A stretch of DNA of 64,000 nt, taken from the NCBI RefSeq assembly GCF_021155765.1, contig NC_060108.1:8839425-8903424 (forward strand). Reading direction: 5' to 3'. The translations under genes were made by a program, and so were the position numbers. Shown in pieces: positions 11,715-24,800 of this stretch. Position 1 is the first letter of the stretch. Each line of letters opens with the position of its first letter. The notes under the pieces are model-generated. The model saw nothing but the letters and a program-made list of their open reading frames with translations, searched no databases and was not told the DNA's origin. Source of the DNA: Diprion similis. Its lineage: Eukaryota; Arthropoda; Insecta; Hymenoptera; Diprionidae.

Positions 11715-14478
11715 GCCACAGCGACGCTTCGAATTGCGGGTTTATGTGCATCGCTTTTTCATGAGAGATGCTTCCAGAAAAATGGTAGATTAAAACGCGA
11801 TGCTGTACCGTTACCATTTTATGCGACAGAAAATGAACCAATTAAAAATCTAGCAGGACTTAACGATTTAAATATCAATCAATTTGAGTCGTATTATCAC
11901 GCTCACGATAAAGAAGATACCTTTCACGAAAGCGTGGCGGATTACTCTCAACCGGAAGCGTCCAAAAGTCCGAACGATCTTCTCGTCGGTGAAAAAAGTG
12001 ACGGGGAGGTTCGTACTTACGGGATGAAGCACCAGTTATCGTTTTCGGATTTTGATGATGAAACAATGGCATGGACTGCTATCGAATCGAAACCGAACAT
12101 TTGGAAACTACCGAAAAATTCTATAAATCTTCAGCAGCAATATCCAGCAGCCGATTCAGAGCTGCTGAAAAAAAATAGACAGTTGCGGCGATTAAATGCC
12201 GTCTTGCAAGCAGAGATTACTGCACATCGCAGACAAATTAAGCAACTTCGCGTGAAACTCAGACAGGCACTGATGCGTAAAAACAGTCTACAGCAGAAAA
12301 GCACGAAGAAAACGGTGGCACAGTTTCTCGATGAAAACATTTATACAGAGCCAGCAGCGAGAGCGATGGTTAAACTTCAGTTGCATCGTAAAAATGCTCC
12401 ATTTGCAGATGACGAGAAGGATTTAGCAAAACAATTGTTGTTTTACTCAGCCGCAGCGTATAAGAGATTGCGAAAAGCAGGTTGTACTTTTCCATCGATC
12501 AATACTGTGCGCTTATGGATTTCGGATATGGAAATTATGCCCGGATTTTTTTCCAATATTTTCATCAAATTGAAAACGAAAATGGCTCAACTGCCACCCG
12601 AGGAAAGGATCTGTTGCCTGAAATGGGATGAAATGACCATCAAGAATTTTGAAGAATATTCCGTCAAGTTTGATTACATCGAGGGACTTGTTGACCTTGG
12701 ACCTCTCGGGAGAAGCAAACAGCGAGCTCGATACGTCTTTGTTTTTTGTCTGGACAGCATAAATGCACAAAATCCATGGCGTCAGACTATTTCCTATTTT
12801 TTGACCGAAAATGGGCGAAAAGCAGATGAAATATCTGAACTTCTACGGCAATGCTTAGTCAAACTTGAGGATGCTGGAGCTAGAGTTATGTTGGTAACAT
12901 GCGATTAAGGGCCATCGAATCAATCGCTTTTTTCGTCCCTGCTAGGAGTAACCGAGACCACTCCACATTTTCGTTGCGCGAGGCGAGAGTACTTCGTATC
13001 ATTTGATTTGCCGCACTTGATTAAGCGCTTGATAAGCACGCTCAGAACGCACCGTGTTTTATATTGTGACGGAAAAGTTATTGTCGCTTATGACGATTTT
13101 ATAAATACCTGGAAATACGACTGCAGCAATACGACGTCGAGGTTACTGACGCATATTACGGAAACACACCTACTTCCGAATAGTTTTGAAGCGATGAATG
13201 TAAGACGGGCATTTTAAATTTTAAGCCACACATTCTCTGCGGCAATACTAACCGCGGGCCATCACCCGAATGGTCTCAAAAGTAAAACGTGGGAGGAAAG
13301 TGCGGCCTTTGCTGAGCGTATGAACAGCGTCATCGATGCCTGTAATGCGTATCAACTGATATTCCGGAATCCTGCGAAACGACCCCTTTCTGATAGAAGC
13401 CCCAACATTGAAAAAACTCTGGTTGATTTTGTACATTGGTCTTCTAGGTGGACCGTAGCAAGCAAAAATAAAGCTTTCTCAGTTGATAATCGTGCTGGGG
13501 TTTCGCTATTGATGAAAAAATTCCCTTGTTTGAAAGGTATTCCACTAACTGTTGTGTCTCTCCTAGGCACCTATCACTCAGTCAAAGAAAAATATTCTGG
13601 GTTTGAATTAGCAACAGCACTTTGCAACCAGGACTCGGTTGAACACCTTTTTTCAAAACTTCGACAACATGGTGGTTTCAATCTAAATCCTACAGCACGA
13701 ATAGTACGCTTGACCTTAAGGCATGCCCTTTCGACAGGATATATCGGTACGTCTGATAAAGGAAACGTGCGATGTCCTGATGCAGTAGCTCTTCTTAATT
13801 CGTCGAGTGATGTCACAGAAGCATTCGAGAGAATGGACGATCTTCCGGGCGATCCTACCGAGCATGACGAAAATAGTCCAGACGTTGACAATGAGAAGGC
13901 ATTGGACGTTATCGAATATTACAATGAAGAAACGAGAAACGAGGAAGTTTTTGGCAATGTCATTGTGTCGTACGAGAAAAATGCGATCACGTTTTTCGCA
14001 GGCTATATCGCTCATCGCAGTATTAAAAAAAATCCATGTGATTACTGCCGTGGAAAAATCTTAAAAACTCCTATGGACGATTCATCACCGGATGAAATGT
14101 ACACCCAGTACCAAGAATACGAAAACATCGACGATGACGCTCCAAGTCACAAAATTGAAGCGGCCTACTCAGAAGTTTGCAGCGATTGTAGAAGCGCAGT
14201 TGAAAGCTTACTGTGAGATGTGGGAAAAGCACTGGCATACTGAAAATCTATTACAAAAACTCACACGGGATACCGTCACAAGCACAGCTTTGATCTATCC
14301 CGAATGGTATGATAAAAGTCATCAATGTAGCGATCATCGGTTGCAGCAGTTACAGTTTTTAATTGGAGTGAAAATTTTTGCACAAACAAAATACAATAAT
14401 TGGGCAGCGGGATCTTCTCTTGGAATGCGTAAAAAGCAACCAAGTAACCAAAAACTAAAAAAGCTTCAAGGTTTGTGA
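11715..14478 (+). pseudogene. P-element/THAP9-type transposase, broken
   Basis: The frame opens after a TGA at 11,712-11,714. At 11,757-11,830 it shows the end of a THAP domain (HERCF, then RLKRDAVPLPF, matching the AVP box); the THAP Cys pair must lie in an upstream exon that I cannot find. A coiled-coil stretch follows (about 12,150-12,300), then the P-type catalytic core with AYKRLRKAGCTFPS and CLKWDEM. A TAA at 12,906-12,908 stands where the family has Gln in CDQGP. The frame continues through SLFSLLGVTETTPHF to another in-frame TAA at 13,215-13,217. It then reaches the C-terminal region 13,320-14,216, which includes GYIAHRSIKKNPCDYC. A frameshift near 14,200 moves the tail to the frame ending at 14,478. 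The lesions make this copy inactive. Confidence 0.85.
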
Positions 14479-14692
14479 TTCTTCCGCCTTATTCAGATAA
14501 AGCGACAAGTCGCATTTATCAGCAAATCAAGGTTTTTCGAGCGGCATATCAACTGCGCCTCATTGCACTACAGACATAAGTGCGGATCACCAAATGTGGT
14601 ATGGTACTTCGATACGTCTATATTCGACCCTCACGTTCTAGCATTCAGGTTACATCGTTTTTTTGCCAGTCACTATTTATTGCTTGTTTTAG

Positions 14693-14833
14693 ATAAAATT
14701 ATATTGCTATATATGTTGTGTTGCTTGTTTTATTTAATATATCAAATATACTCGGATAAAGCAGTACACACTCGAGTCAAATCAGTATTTCATACCAAAT
14801 AATGTATCGAATAATATATGGATATTGTATTAA
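14693..14833 (-). repeat. right 141-bp arm of the inverted repeat around the P-like transposase
   Basis: Inverted complement of 8437-8577. It starts about 200 bp after the end of the transposase tail, where the 3' end of a P-like element would be expected. I could not identify a clear target duplication outside the arms. Confidence 0.75.
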
Positions 14834-17660
14834 AAATATCAAAACAAGAGCATTTTCTGTAAAATTTTCAGCCATATTCTTTTGGATTTACTTGTTGAAA
14901 AAAAATATTTTTGTCTATTTTTGATCATAAACTCCCTGTGTTTACTGTTTGTCTATTATTCATTAGTTACATTTTGTATTTCGTCATTAGCTTTTTCTTT
15001 GTTACTCGTTATTTGTTTTATGAAATTAATAACGTTGCTGTAACGATGCATGTTTAAGAAAAATCTTGATTTTGTACCTCCGATAGCGGACGATATTTAA
15101 TAAACCATGAAAACCAAAACGTACTCCCACTTTGAAAAGCCAACTCTTTGAAAAGTCATTTAAAAACTGGGCAATAATAATTTTTTCACCGATGTTTGGT
15201 TACAACAACATTACTAACTTCAGCCGCATATACTAATTGTAAGCTAAAATCAATTCCTTTGTTAAATAAAATCCTGATTGTTTTTCGTTTTATGTTTCAC
15301 AGTCACCTGGCCTATTCTTATCCGACCGTTGATCTGTTAAACTCACTAACATTGTGTTACGGCATAACTACGTCTCAACACACAAGGGCAGCGACTTAGA
15401 ATTTGGCACTCTATGTGTCACTCGTTGTCTTGAACCATCTTTCATTGACTTGCTTATCACTTACTTCATCTGTCTATCCATCAGCACCATTGACTTTCCA
15501 GCAACAAGCGGTATGCGCTAACCACAATACTATTACTAATAAACCACCTGTTACCATATGAAACGAACTATAGACTTTATAAACAATAGTAGTACAAATG
15601 CTTGACTAATTCAATGTTTTTCGATTTGTATGTGATTGTTGTTCGGTTTGTTTTTTACAGATACTTCCATTATTTTCATTAACACGTTTGTGACAGAAAT
15701 TGGGCTCCGTGTTAACGACAGTGAAAATTAGGATGTGAACTAACTGGATGCTTTGAATGAAAGAGTTGACCACCCATGAAATATGGTGAATGCCTCACTA
15801 AGAACTTCTGAATTTCTGTGCGGATTAGAAACTCTTGTCTAATCATATCTTTCAAGTGTGTGTATCCACTTCGACTGTCAAAGTACACGCCGTTGCAGCT
15901 AACAGCCAAAATTAGCAGCTAAATGTTCTAAGGTTTATTCCAATAAGGTAGTGAAGTTCCAAAATCAAAATTTTGTGATCTAACTTGAATCCTCAACACT
16001 ATTATAGAATTATAAGGATAAAACTGAACTGCATCATTCTTTTTTCAGAAAGTTGAACACATTTTACTGCTAACTTCAGCTGCTACCCTCAGCTTCATTT
16101 GAAGTACGAGTGTTGTATTGGAAAGTACAACACACAATTTGATAATCAGGCTGAAGATAGTAAAGTTATAGTGTAGAAAAATCTCAGACTAAAAAATCAT
16201 CATTATTAGACAATTTAAAAATTACTTTTGTGAAGTTAGCTTTTCAAAATTAAAGTTTGTTTTGTTCATAATGGTTCCCTGAGTCTCGGACATTTCTGCT
16301 GATGTAAACTGGCGAGTTTTCTTAAACATTCATTGTTACAGTAACGTCACTAACTTCATCGTCATAGTTCATACACTGGCAAATCAAAGGCACAAGTAGT
16401 AGGATTTATCACGTAGCTGAACGAATATAAAATAAACTGTTGAGAGATTTATATCATAAAGATTCTCACAGAATTGTTCGAATTTTTTTAAATATATAAA
16501 AACTTGTCATATTTAGAATCTACCGGTGGTTTTTGTATTTGGAATAAAATTGTTCTAAATGTTCTGGATAACCGACAAACTTGAAAAATCGTTCCAACAT
16601 TGTTTGAAACAGATGAAATTTTGATAGTTGTTCAGCTACCTGTGTAATCATTTTACGTCAAATCGCTGGAAGTTGTTAAAAGCATTTGAAATAGCTGATA
16701 TTTGTAAACCTGTGAATCAATTTGAAAATGCTAAAATCATTGAGAGTGGTATGAAATCTTCTAAACTGTATGAGATTTCTCCAATCGGTTGAATTAGGTC
16801 CTGCAATACTTGCGAAGGAACACACCCCATAAATTATAAATATAATACGGACAGTACTCATTGTTATAGTACTTTACACATACATTAAATTCTAGGTTCA
16901 CCGTATAGTATCTGGTTAAATATGTATTAGGTACTGTGTTACTTGTAAAGTTATTTTAACACTTGTGGTGTTGTAGTTTAGACATACACTATCATGACGA
17001 TTCACCGTAGTGTTTTAACAAAAAGATGACAACCTTTACTACGATTTGTTGTTGTTTTATCAGAGCTATAGATTAATTTCTAAATGTAAAGTCATGAAAA
17101 AACCTATGCTGCAGCGACATGTATTGTTAATTGGTAAATTAGTGTTAAGAATTTAAAACTGTATAAAATAGAATCATATACTGAGACTGAAAAATTTTAG
17201 CTATACTTGTTGTGTTAGGCGATTGAAAACATGAAATTGAACAAAAAAAATTGTCATCTATCGCTTTCACTTCGCAGTGTATTCACTACTTATTATAAAA
17301 TCGAAGTAGACGTATATTGTCACAGATTATGTCGTTCGGGTGCTGAGTCGGCGAGTTGTGGTTGAGGACTCGGTCTGTCAACAGGTAGGCAAGGATTCCT
17401 GTAATCTCCCTTGTTCCTAGTGCAAATACGGGTGTTCTTATTGAACATCTTCGAACGAACTGCAAACGCATAATGACGGTCACTGAACAATTCGCTCGCT
17501 TGCCTCGTACAAGCCTCCGGAAGACTGTTTGGGGACATATCTTACCGGGTATACATATTTACATATCACAACAGGTATAAGAGTTGTGGTTCGCTTATCA
17601 TTAGTTTATTGGTTAATACGGTACAGCAGTATCATTGCCGCATACTTACAAAAAGTCATG
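14834..17660. other. no gene recognised; three CTAACTTCA motifs
   Basis: AT-rich sequence without a supported gene. The motif (A/G)CTAACTTCA occurs at 15,213, 16,069 and 16,349, and its complement at 16,231. A 22-bp string, TGTTTACTGTTTGTCTATTA plus TT, at about 14,942 recurs at about 19,602, which suggests fragments of one dispersed repeat. Confidence 0.45.
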
Positions 17661-19127
17661 AAATCTAGGCAAAAAAATCTGAAATGTAAAAAAATCCGCC
17701 AAGTTACCCAAACCAAATCACAATAAAAATTCAAGAACAACTTAGATATGGCCAGTCTCTGTCGTGAAATCAGGAAAGAACCGCAAGCCCTACGATCTCT
17801 CAGCAAGTAGGTATACTTCGTCAAGTCGGACCTCGCTGTTTCGTGTAGTGATATCGAAACATCATTCCAAGCGCTACGTACTTGGCGGGCACATTTTTGT
17901 TGAAAATCAATTACGAATGATATAGCGACAGAATAATCATGGAATTTAATCCATCGCATTGATTCGCGGAATAATGACGTGAGAATATAAATTGTACATA
18001 CATGATAAAAACTCGATGCGTCTCGATGCTGTATGGAAACAGTTTGCTTAAATACATTACGTGGCACAAGCGACCAAAGCTTCGATATGTACAATTTACC
18101 TGCCAATATCTTATTCTTGCTTGGTAGCTAAAAAACATTTCATTTTCACTCGCCATGCTCGAAGATGCTTATAATAATATGATAAAAAGCAATTTAAGAA
18201 CTGCATCGAAAGGAATTAATGGGTTTTCTGTGCGTAATGAGTATACGTCGAGTCGAAGAAATCTCACAGCAAAGAATATGTGTGAAAGAAGCGGATATAT
18301 TTGCAATCGAAGAGCTTCTGTTAGAGTCTAGGGATTGACTATCATAATAATAATATTCGCTCATGTAATGACGCGGCGACCTGCTTTATTTGTAGACAAA
18401 TGATTAAACATTTGACGATTGAACATTGATCGACATCAGCCGTGCGAAGATGTATAAAGAGTGAGAACATAACTTCGTTACAATAACTATACACTTTTCG
18501 AAAATAGTTGGATTTCAAGTAGTATTTTCGGACTGCAATCAACAACAAATGATTTTAAATAAATGAATGAAACGCACATGTGCAGTCAAAATTGAAAATG
18601 TACGATAATGATACTGTTCAAAGCTAACTGATCAATACACTGAATCGCGTGAAGTCCTCAATTTTATAAAATATGCAATTAAACTGGAAGTTAAAAAAAA
18701 AAAGTAACAAATCCCATACGTTAGTAATATTAAACAATCTGTCATCAACCAGTTATTCCGATGCACAATTCCTTTAAAAAAAAATTCAGTCCATTTATTG
18801 ATGGTAATAGATAGTCTTGGAGACGGAATTATTGGACGGGATCACACACTTCACGAACAAGTAGGACCGTTCGATACAAAAAATATCAAGCGAATATGCC
18901 CGCCAAGTACGTAGCGCTTGGAATGATGTTTCGATATCACTACACGAAACAGCGAGGTCCGACTTGACGAAGTATACCTACTTGCTGAGAGATCGTAGGG
19001 CTTGCGGTTCTTTCCTGATTTCACGACAGAGACTGGCCATATCTAAGTTGTTCTTGAATTTTTATTGTGATTTGGTTTGGGTAACTTGGCGGATTTTTTT
19101 ACATTCCAGATGTTTTTGCCTAGATTT
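17661..19127. mobile_element. inverted-repeat (foldback-like) element with 231-bp arms
   Basis: The segments 17,661-17,891 and 18,897-19,127 are nearly perfect inverted complements. The outer ends read AAATCTAGGC and GCCTAGATTT, and the inner ends are near CTTGGCGGGCA and TGCCCGCCAAG. The spacer is about 1.0 kb and shows no transposase motif. The right end abuts a gypsy gag fragment, so the element or a rearrangement truncated that gag. No clear target duplication is visible at the ends. Confidence 0.75.
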
Positions 19128-19395
19128 GATTTTTCCTCGGCTCACATTAATCTTCAAATGCTTGAAGTATTATTGCATACTTATCTTTGTCCTTTTCGTC
19201 AATTGTGAATGTGTTGTACGGCTCTACAGCCTCTTCACCTACGAAGTTTAGAAGAGGACTGATTTTGATTTTGTCAGCTTTGCCGTCCTTTTCTGAAGTG
19301 GTTAGATAAATTTCAAATTGTTGTTTAAAAATTTTCCAGTTATGCGCCAAATTTCCTTCCAAACTCAATTTATTGGGAATGTTGAATGCAGCCAT
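19128..19395 (-). pseudogene. Ty3/gypsy gag N-terminal fragment
   Basis: The minus-strand frame starts MAAFNIPNKLSLEGNLAHNW and continues through KIFKQQFEIYL and LLNFVGEEAVEPYNTF, the usual N-terminal gag signature of insect Ty3/gypsy elements. A TAA interrupts it after QAFED (about 19,147). The residual frame CEPRKN then stops at the boundary of the inverted-repeat element. Only about 90 residues remain and no protease or polymerase follows. Confidence 0.7.
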
Positions 19396-19795
19396 TTCTT
19401 CTTTTTGCTTGCCGACTTGCAATTTGTGTAGCACACTGTCTGAAACCACTAATTGTAAGGCAATTTTTTGAATTCTCACTAAGAGACTTATTACGCGGCG
19501 TGGTGACCTAACCTCCCGTACACACTTTAGCACTTTTTGCGTGTCCGTTTGTTCGGCTCGTAGTTATCTCATTTTTTATTTCCTTATTGACTGCGCCATG
19601 TTTACTGTTTGTCTATTATTCCTTGACAACACTTGGAATTTACATTAATATTGCTTTATTACAGTTTATGATAATTACGTCATTACAATACTTTTGTACC
19701 ACGCTGGTCGTGTATTTGGTTTACTCAACCGAGCGCACGAGCATATAGTATACATGTGTGTGGTACGTTCCCGTGGCCGACGGTGGCTAACTCAC

Positions 19796-20020
19796 CTACG
19801 AGAAACGCATACACGCAAACAACGGAGAACGTGCGATCTGTATTACCCACCAAGATCATATTTATGATCATCATGTTGGTGTAACCCTAAAAGAACTCTG
19901 CAGCATCCACCGAAGCGATGATCACAAAATTCTACTTCTCGATTCACCGCTACGTTTCAGCGCCACTCTAGTGGGATCACCTAAAACGCGAGCGTTGGAC
20001 ATCTCCCTACTCATCTCTGG
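19796..20020 (-). repeat. inverted-repeat partner of 7121-7390
   Basis: Reverse complement of the repeat at 7121-7390, ending TCATCTCTGG at 20,011-20,020. It is about 45 bp shorter than the left copy because it lacks two small internal duplications. Confidence 0.75.
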
Positions 20021-20529
20021 TTTGTCGGCTAAACTCATATTAATGAATACACGGATAGTAAGCCATAGAGTATATGCAGCTGTTGCGTTTGCCCGCTTGG
20101 CACGTACCACGTGTGTCGGCCAGCCAAAATGATCTAAAAACACGAAAACGTGAATATTATCGCTGACTGAGGTTATGTAAAGACTGATAGCCTTATGGGA
20201 CTTTGCGTAACCGAATATGAACGAGAATAATTCATCGTCATGCGGCGCCCTCTGCGTCTACCATCGCGCACCGCGTGTACCCGGATGATGCAGAGTCGAA
20301 TATTATTATGCCTATGGAATTACGAACGAGAACGGACTGAAATTTTAATATAACCCCGTATGGACGCCGCATGCTTTTGATCTATGCAAATTCATTTCAG
20401 CCAAATTCAGCAATGATAATCCAACTCCATCGGAACGATAAAAATAATATTATCTGAGTAGATGCACAATAAACATACACCTGGTTTAATAGGAATAGAG
20501 TTAGAAACTTTTTCTTGATGCAAATAATG

Positions 20530-21809
20530 TAGTTAGGGAGGCGAAGAGGGGATTTTTCGGGCATACTCGAGCGCGGCAGTTTAAGATATGAGAGATACCT
20601 TAGACCTAATAGAACAACTTTGGAAAGTATTAGCTCTATATCTAGTGACGCGCGCCTAGGATAGACGATCAGATTAGTAAAAAAAAATCGATAGTCTGAA
20701 ATACTCGAGCGCGTCAGATTGAGATATTGGGGGTTGATTTTAGTGTTTTAAGACTAAATTTAACTAATCTGACGATAAGTCCTTGACGCCGCAGAGTTAT
20801 AGGGTCGCGAACTTGTAAAAAAAAACGTTAATCCGGCATTCTCGAGCGCGATCAATTTTTTTATTTTTATTTTGAAGAATACAATCTAAAACTTACTAAA
20901 AATACAAAATCTGCCGGTTTCCGCATGACCGGAAGTGTGGAGGAGCCATTTCGTCTTCCGAAAAACGCGTTGCGGCATATAAGTCGCGAACGATACATTT
21001 TACAAAAAAAAAGTTAAAAAAAAAAAGGTAATTTTATTTTACACAAAAAAGGTCTCTTTATATTTTTAGTTGAAACTTTTGGACCTAAAGCATCATGAAA
21101 ACTCAAACTCCCGGTTTTTTGAGTATATCTCGAAAACGGAGGGTGTTAAAAAAATTGATATGAAACAACGATGATTAAATTATGTAACTTTTATTATATC
21201 TCAAAATTTTTTTATTATATTTCTAAAGAAAGAAAGGAAAAAAAAAGAAAAAAAAAACCTTTTTCGGTCAGATTAAGAGAACCCACCAATATTTTTGTCA
21301 GATTAAGAAAATATGCTTTCAGGATACCGAGATAAACCTCCCCTGTGAAAATCTGACGCGCTCGAGTGTTTCAAGAGAACTTTTTTTTTTGCATTTTCAA
21401 AAATTTGTCGTAACTTATCGTCACGCCGAAATCGTAAGTTTTTTGAAGGGAGCTTCCTTGGGGCCTACTTAACACCCCTTCCGAAAATCAGACGCGCTCG
21501 AGTAAATTTTTTTTTTCGGATTTTTGACTACTTTATATGCCTACCCCCACCACGCAAACCGGCAGATTAGTATACCGTTGTCATCAGAGGCACTTGGGGC
21601 ATACGTGGTATGAATATCTGACGTGCTCGAGAATGCCCAACTAACTGTTTTTTTTTTACATTTTTGAAAAACCGTACACGCCATACCCACCGCTAAAATG
21701 GTTTTTACCATACGAGCTTTTCTTTTCGAAATTACTTCATCTTTCGATTTTGATAGGTCTCGACGGCGCTCGAGAATGTCGCCATTTAGCGACCTCACCT
21801 CCCTAACTA
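20530..21809. mobile_element. 1.28-kb DNA element with mirrored subterminal CTCGAG repeats
   Basis: The ends are TAGTTAGGGAGG at 20,530 and CCTCCCTAACTA ending at 21,809. ATG flanks both sides, a possible 3-bp target duplication. Inside, CTCGAGCGCG occurs at 20,566, 20,704 and 20,841. Its complement (CGCGCTCGAG and close variants) occurs at 21,357, 21,493, 21,622 and 21,765. Spacing is about 130-143 bp, so the two halves are mirror images. No transposase is encoded; the short frames are low-complexity. I infer a non-autonomous DNA transposon and cannot name the superfamily. Confidence 0.7.
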
Positions 21810-24800
21810 ATGAGAGAATTAGTCGATGAAGTTAATCAAAGGATAAATATATATGGTTGTTCCTATATGTACCTTATGTCATTTGTGTACATATATGTTT
21901 ATTACATAATCCATACCGTTGACTAGACATAGTCTTCAGTCAAGGCTAATAACTTCATTGCGAACGAAGATGCAGCTGACGTATAAAACTAATTTTTTAA
22001 CTTACGCTAGATTTACATGGTTTTTCAAATACATCATTTATTTGCAGCGGAAAACGCAGACCTTTCTACACAAAAATACTACTAGCAAATATTTTTTCGA
22101 ATAAGTGAAATTGTTAAATTATTATGAATAAAAGTTAATGAAAATCATTCATTGACCAATTCGGTAGACAATTGCTGGTTACATGCTGAAAGTCTGAGAG
22201 AAAGAAATTACAGCATCAATCCAATTGCTGGAACATGCAATCCAAGTATGCACAGACAAAAGGTGACAATGATAAATAGTATTCAAATATATGAGGTTTT
22301 GCCGAAGTAGGGTAAGGCAATCGAACGTAATTTAATGTTCGTCAATCCCTCTTTTCACTCATAAAACTTTTTTGAAACGTCATATAAATTAATTATATTT
22401 TTAAATTGGACATCAAAAACTGAAGACTGACATTACCTAGAGATGTTTTTTTCGGATTATTTATAATCGAATTCTCATTAATTATCGCCAATTATATATG
22501 GATGGTTTCATGCTAAACAGTTTATCGCTCGAACGAATGCGTCAAAGGTCGGTGCAAAAAGTTTGGACACGTGCAGTCTTTGAAGTACGATATCTCTGTC
22601 AAAAACGGATACAGAAAATGTCGTAAGACCTTTCGGAAGCCTCAAGAGTCTTTTACTTCCAACAAATCATTGACCTTGTCTGAGATAAGATTTTGAAGTT
22701 AGCATATCACCAGCAATAGGTTGGAAATTGTGGTTTTCAATCTTCTCATTTTATTTTGCAGACCGTTACCGTAAGTACAATTCGTTTCGTCGCCGGTCGT
22801 TGGAGTATACATGGAAACCCAAATAAAAATCAGAGGCTTGCGCTAGAAAAAACTCGTTGTTGAAATGATATTCATAATGATAGGGTACGATCTTACGATC
22901 GAATGAAGCCATCAGACGAAGCTGAATATTTGAAAGAATAGAATAAAAATTAACACTATTTAGTTCATAGCGATTTTACTGAAAAACACTGCGCATGTAA
23001 AATACTTGTCTCCTTCGGAAGATATGTTATATACTTGGGCCGGCAAACGCATCGGCTTGCAACTCGTTACCCACTGCCTGTACGTTTTTGTCACAACTAC
23101 ATAATAAAACGTGACAGTGTCGGGTTATTCTTTAGTTCTCAAATCTCTTTAATTCTCAATTAAATTTTAGATAAAGAGAAGAACTGATTCATTATTTAAT
23201 GTTCCGAATAAAGAGAATGAAAATAAATTCCCATTAGAATTTTTCGAAATAAAGAGTGAAAAATAATTCTGAAAAATAAAAAAAATTCCTACTTCAATTT
23301 CTTGGAGTACAAAAAAGTAATCACGTCAAATTTTTTGAATCAAGATATAAAAACATCTCAAAATTGCGACTTTGCTTCTACATTCAAGTAGGTACTGGCT
23401 TACCTATCAACGCTAATCTGTACTTTCTATGTAAAAACGACTCTTAACGCGTAAAATTTAACAATTTACAATTTACAAATAAAAAAATTCATAATTCGAT
23501 ATGTGTTTTAGTCAACCAGTTCCGACAAGCGGCTGTCGAACTCACGGGTTGAACTAGACCTTTTGAACTAGGCGAACTCGTCACCTACGCGTAATTACAC
23601 GTCTCTACTCTCTAATTGTGTACGCAGGGAATGAGCAGTCGAAAAAATAAGTAGTATCAACGGACTAAACTACTTTAAATTGATATCAAGCACTGTTGAG
23701 TGTGGAATTCTTATTCGTAGAAAGTTGATTCGAAAGATTGATAAATGTTGGAATCGATACCAACCAGAGTAATTAGAACTCAGAAAATAAAAGGAGTAGA
23801 ACTCGATGAAGAAGGAGTTATAAATTGGATTGACGGAGGGTAGAATAAAAGCATATTTTTGACAGGTGGAATAGATCTACATACTTGTAGAGAACGTTAA
23901 TGAAGATATATATCTTCCGTCAGGGATTTATATCCATTGCGTAAATGCATACATTGTATGTGACGATACCGTGGTGTCAGCTGATGCGCCCGCCGGCACG
24001 ACTTTACTGGGTGCAGGGGCTGATTACATGGTTTCAATTTCATTGCAAATTTCGGACTATAGTTTTTGCTTTGCTTCACCCGTTTTCAAAATCATGTATT
24101 TGCACATCTAAACTCCTGAAAGTTGAGTCTTTCGAGATATATCAAAATTTTAAATTGCATTAGTTTGAGTCGAGGTTTGAATAATATCTAGGGTGCAGGT
24201 TTCTGATGTTTCTCAGATTATTCGGATATCTCTGCGAACAAAAACACGTCTCCGACATATCGATGGTAATAGCCAGCGTGGATAATTTTTTTCAAAGATG
24301 CAGAAGACTCAAAGCTTTCGGAAGATTTTGCAACCAATCATCAACTTTTTTCGACACGTAAATCAAATTCCAAAGTCACGTGTGTGTACGTTTTGGGCTG
24401 ACACGCTTTTCACCTAACAATAATAAAAATTTATCACGCGCACTTGCAACTCTTGATATTCCAGAACAAATATTTTTATATGAAAAGGAAGATTATGGTC
24501 TGCGACAAAGTGATCTTTATGTTTAATTACGAATACGTACAAACAAATTCTTGGGTTATCCTTTTGCTTTACTACTTTCGATTACCGTTTTCGGTACTCT
24601 TTTTATTCTAGGCGCCTACAAACCTCGTATTTCCTTTTGAACAGTCTCTTCAACTTTTTCAACTCCACCTTTCGAACACGTAACGATTTAGTCAAATTTC
24701 ACTTCTTGAAATTAAATAAATGTGCAACAGTGCAAGGTGTAAATATACTCGCTTCAACTTTCTTTTATGCGGAATAGCAGATTTCAACAATGAGTAATTT

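Noticed and set aside
17606..18106. 166-codon minus frame over an inverted-repeat arm
   Set aside because: It crosses the element boundary and the arm sequence, has no family motif, and is not repeated as coding in the other arm.
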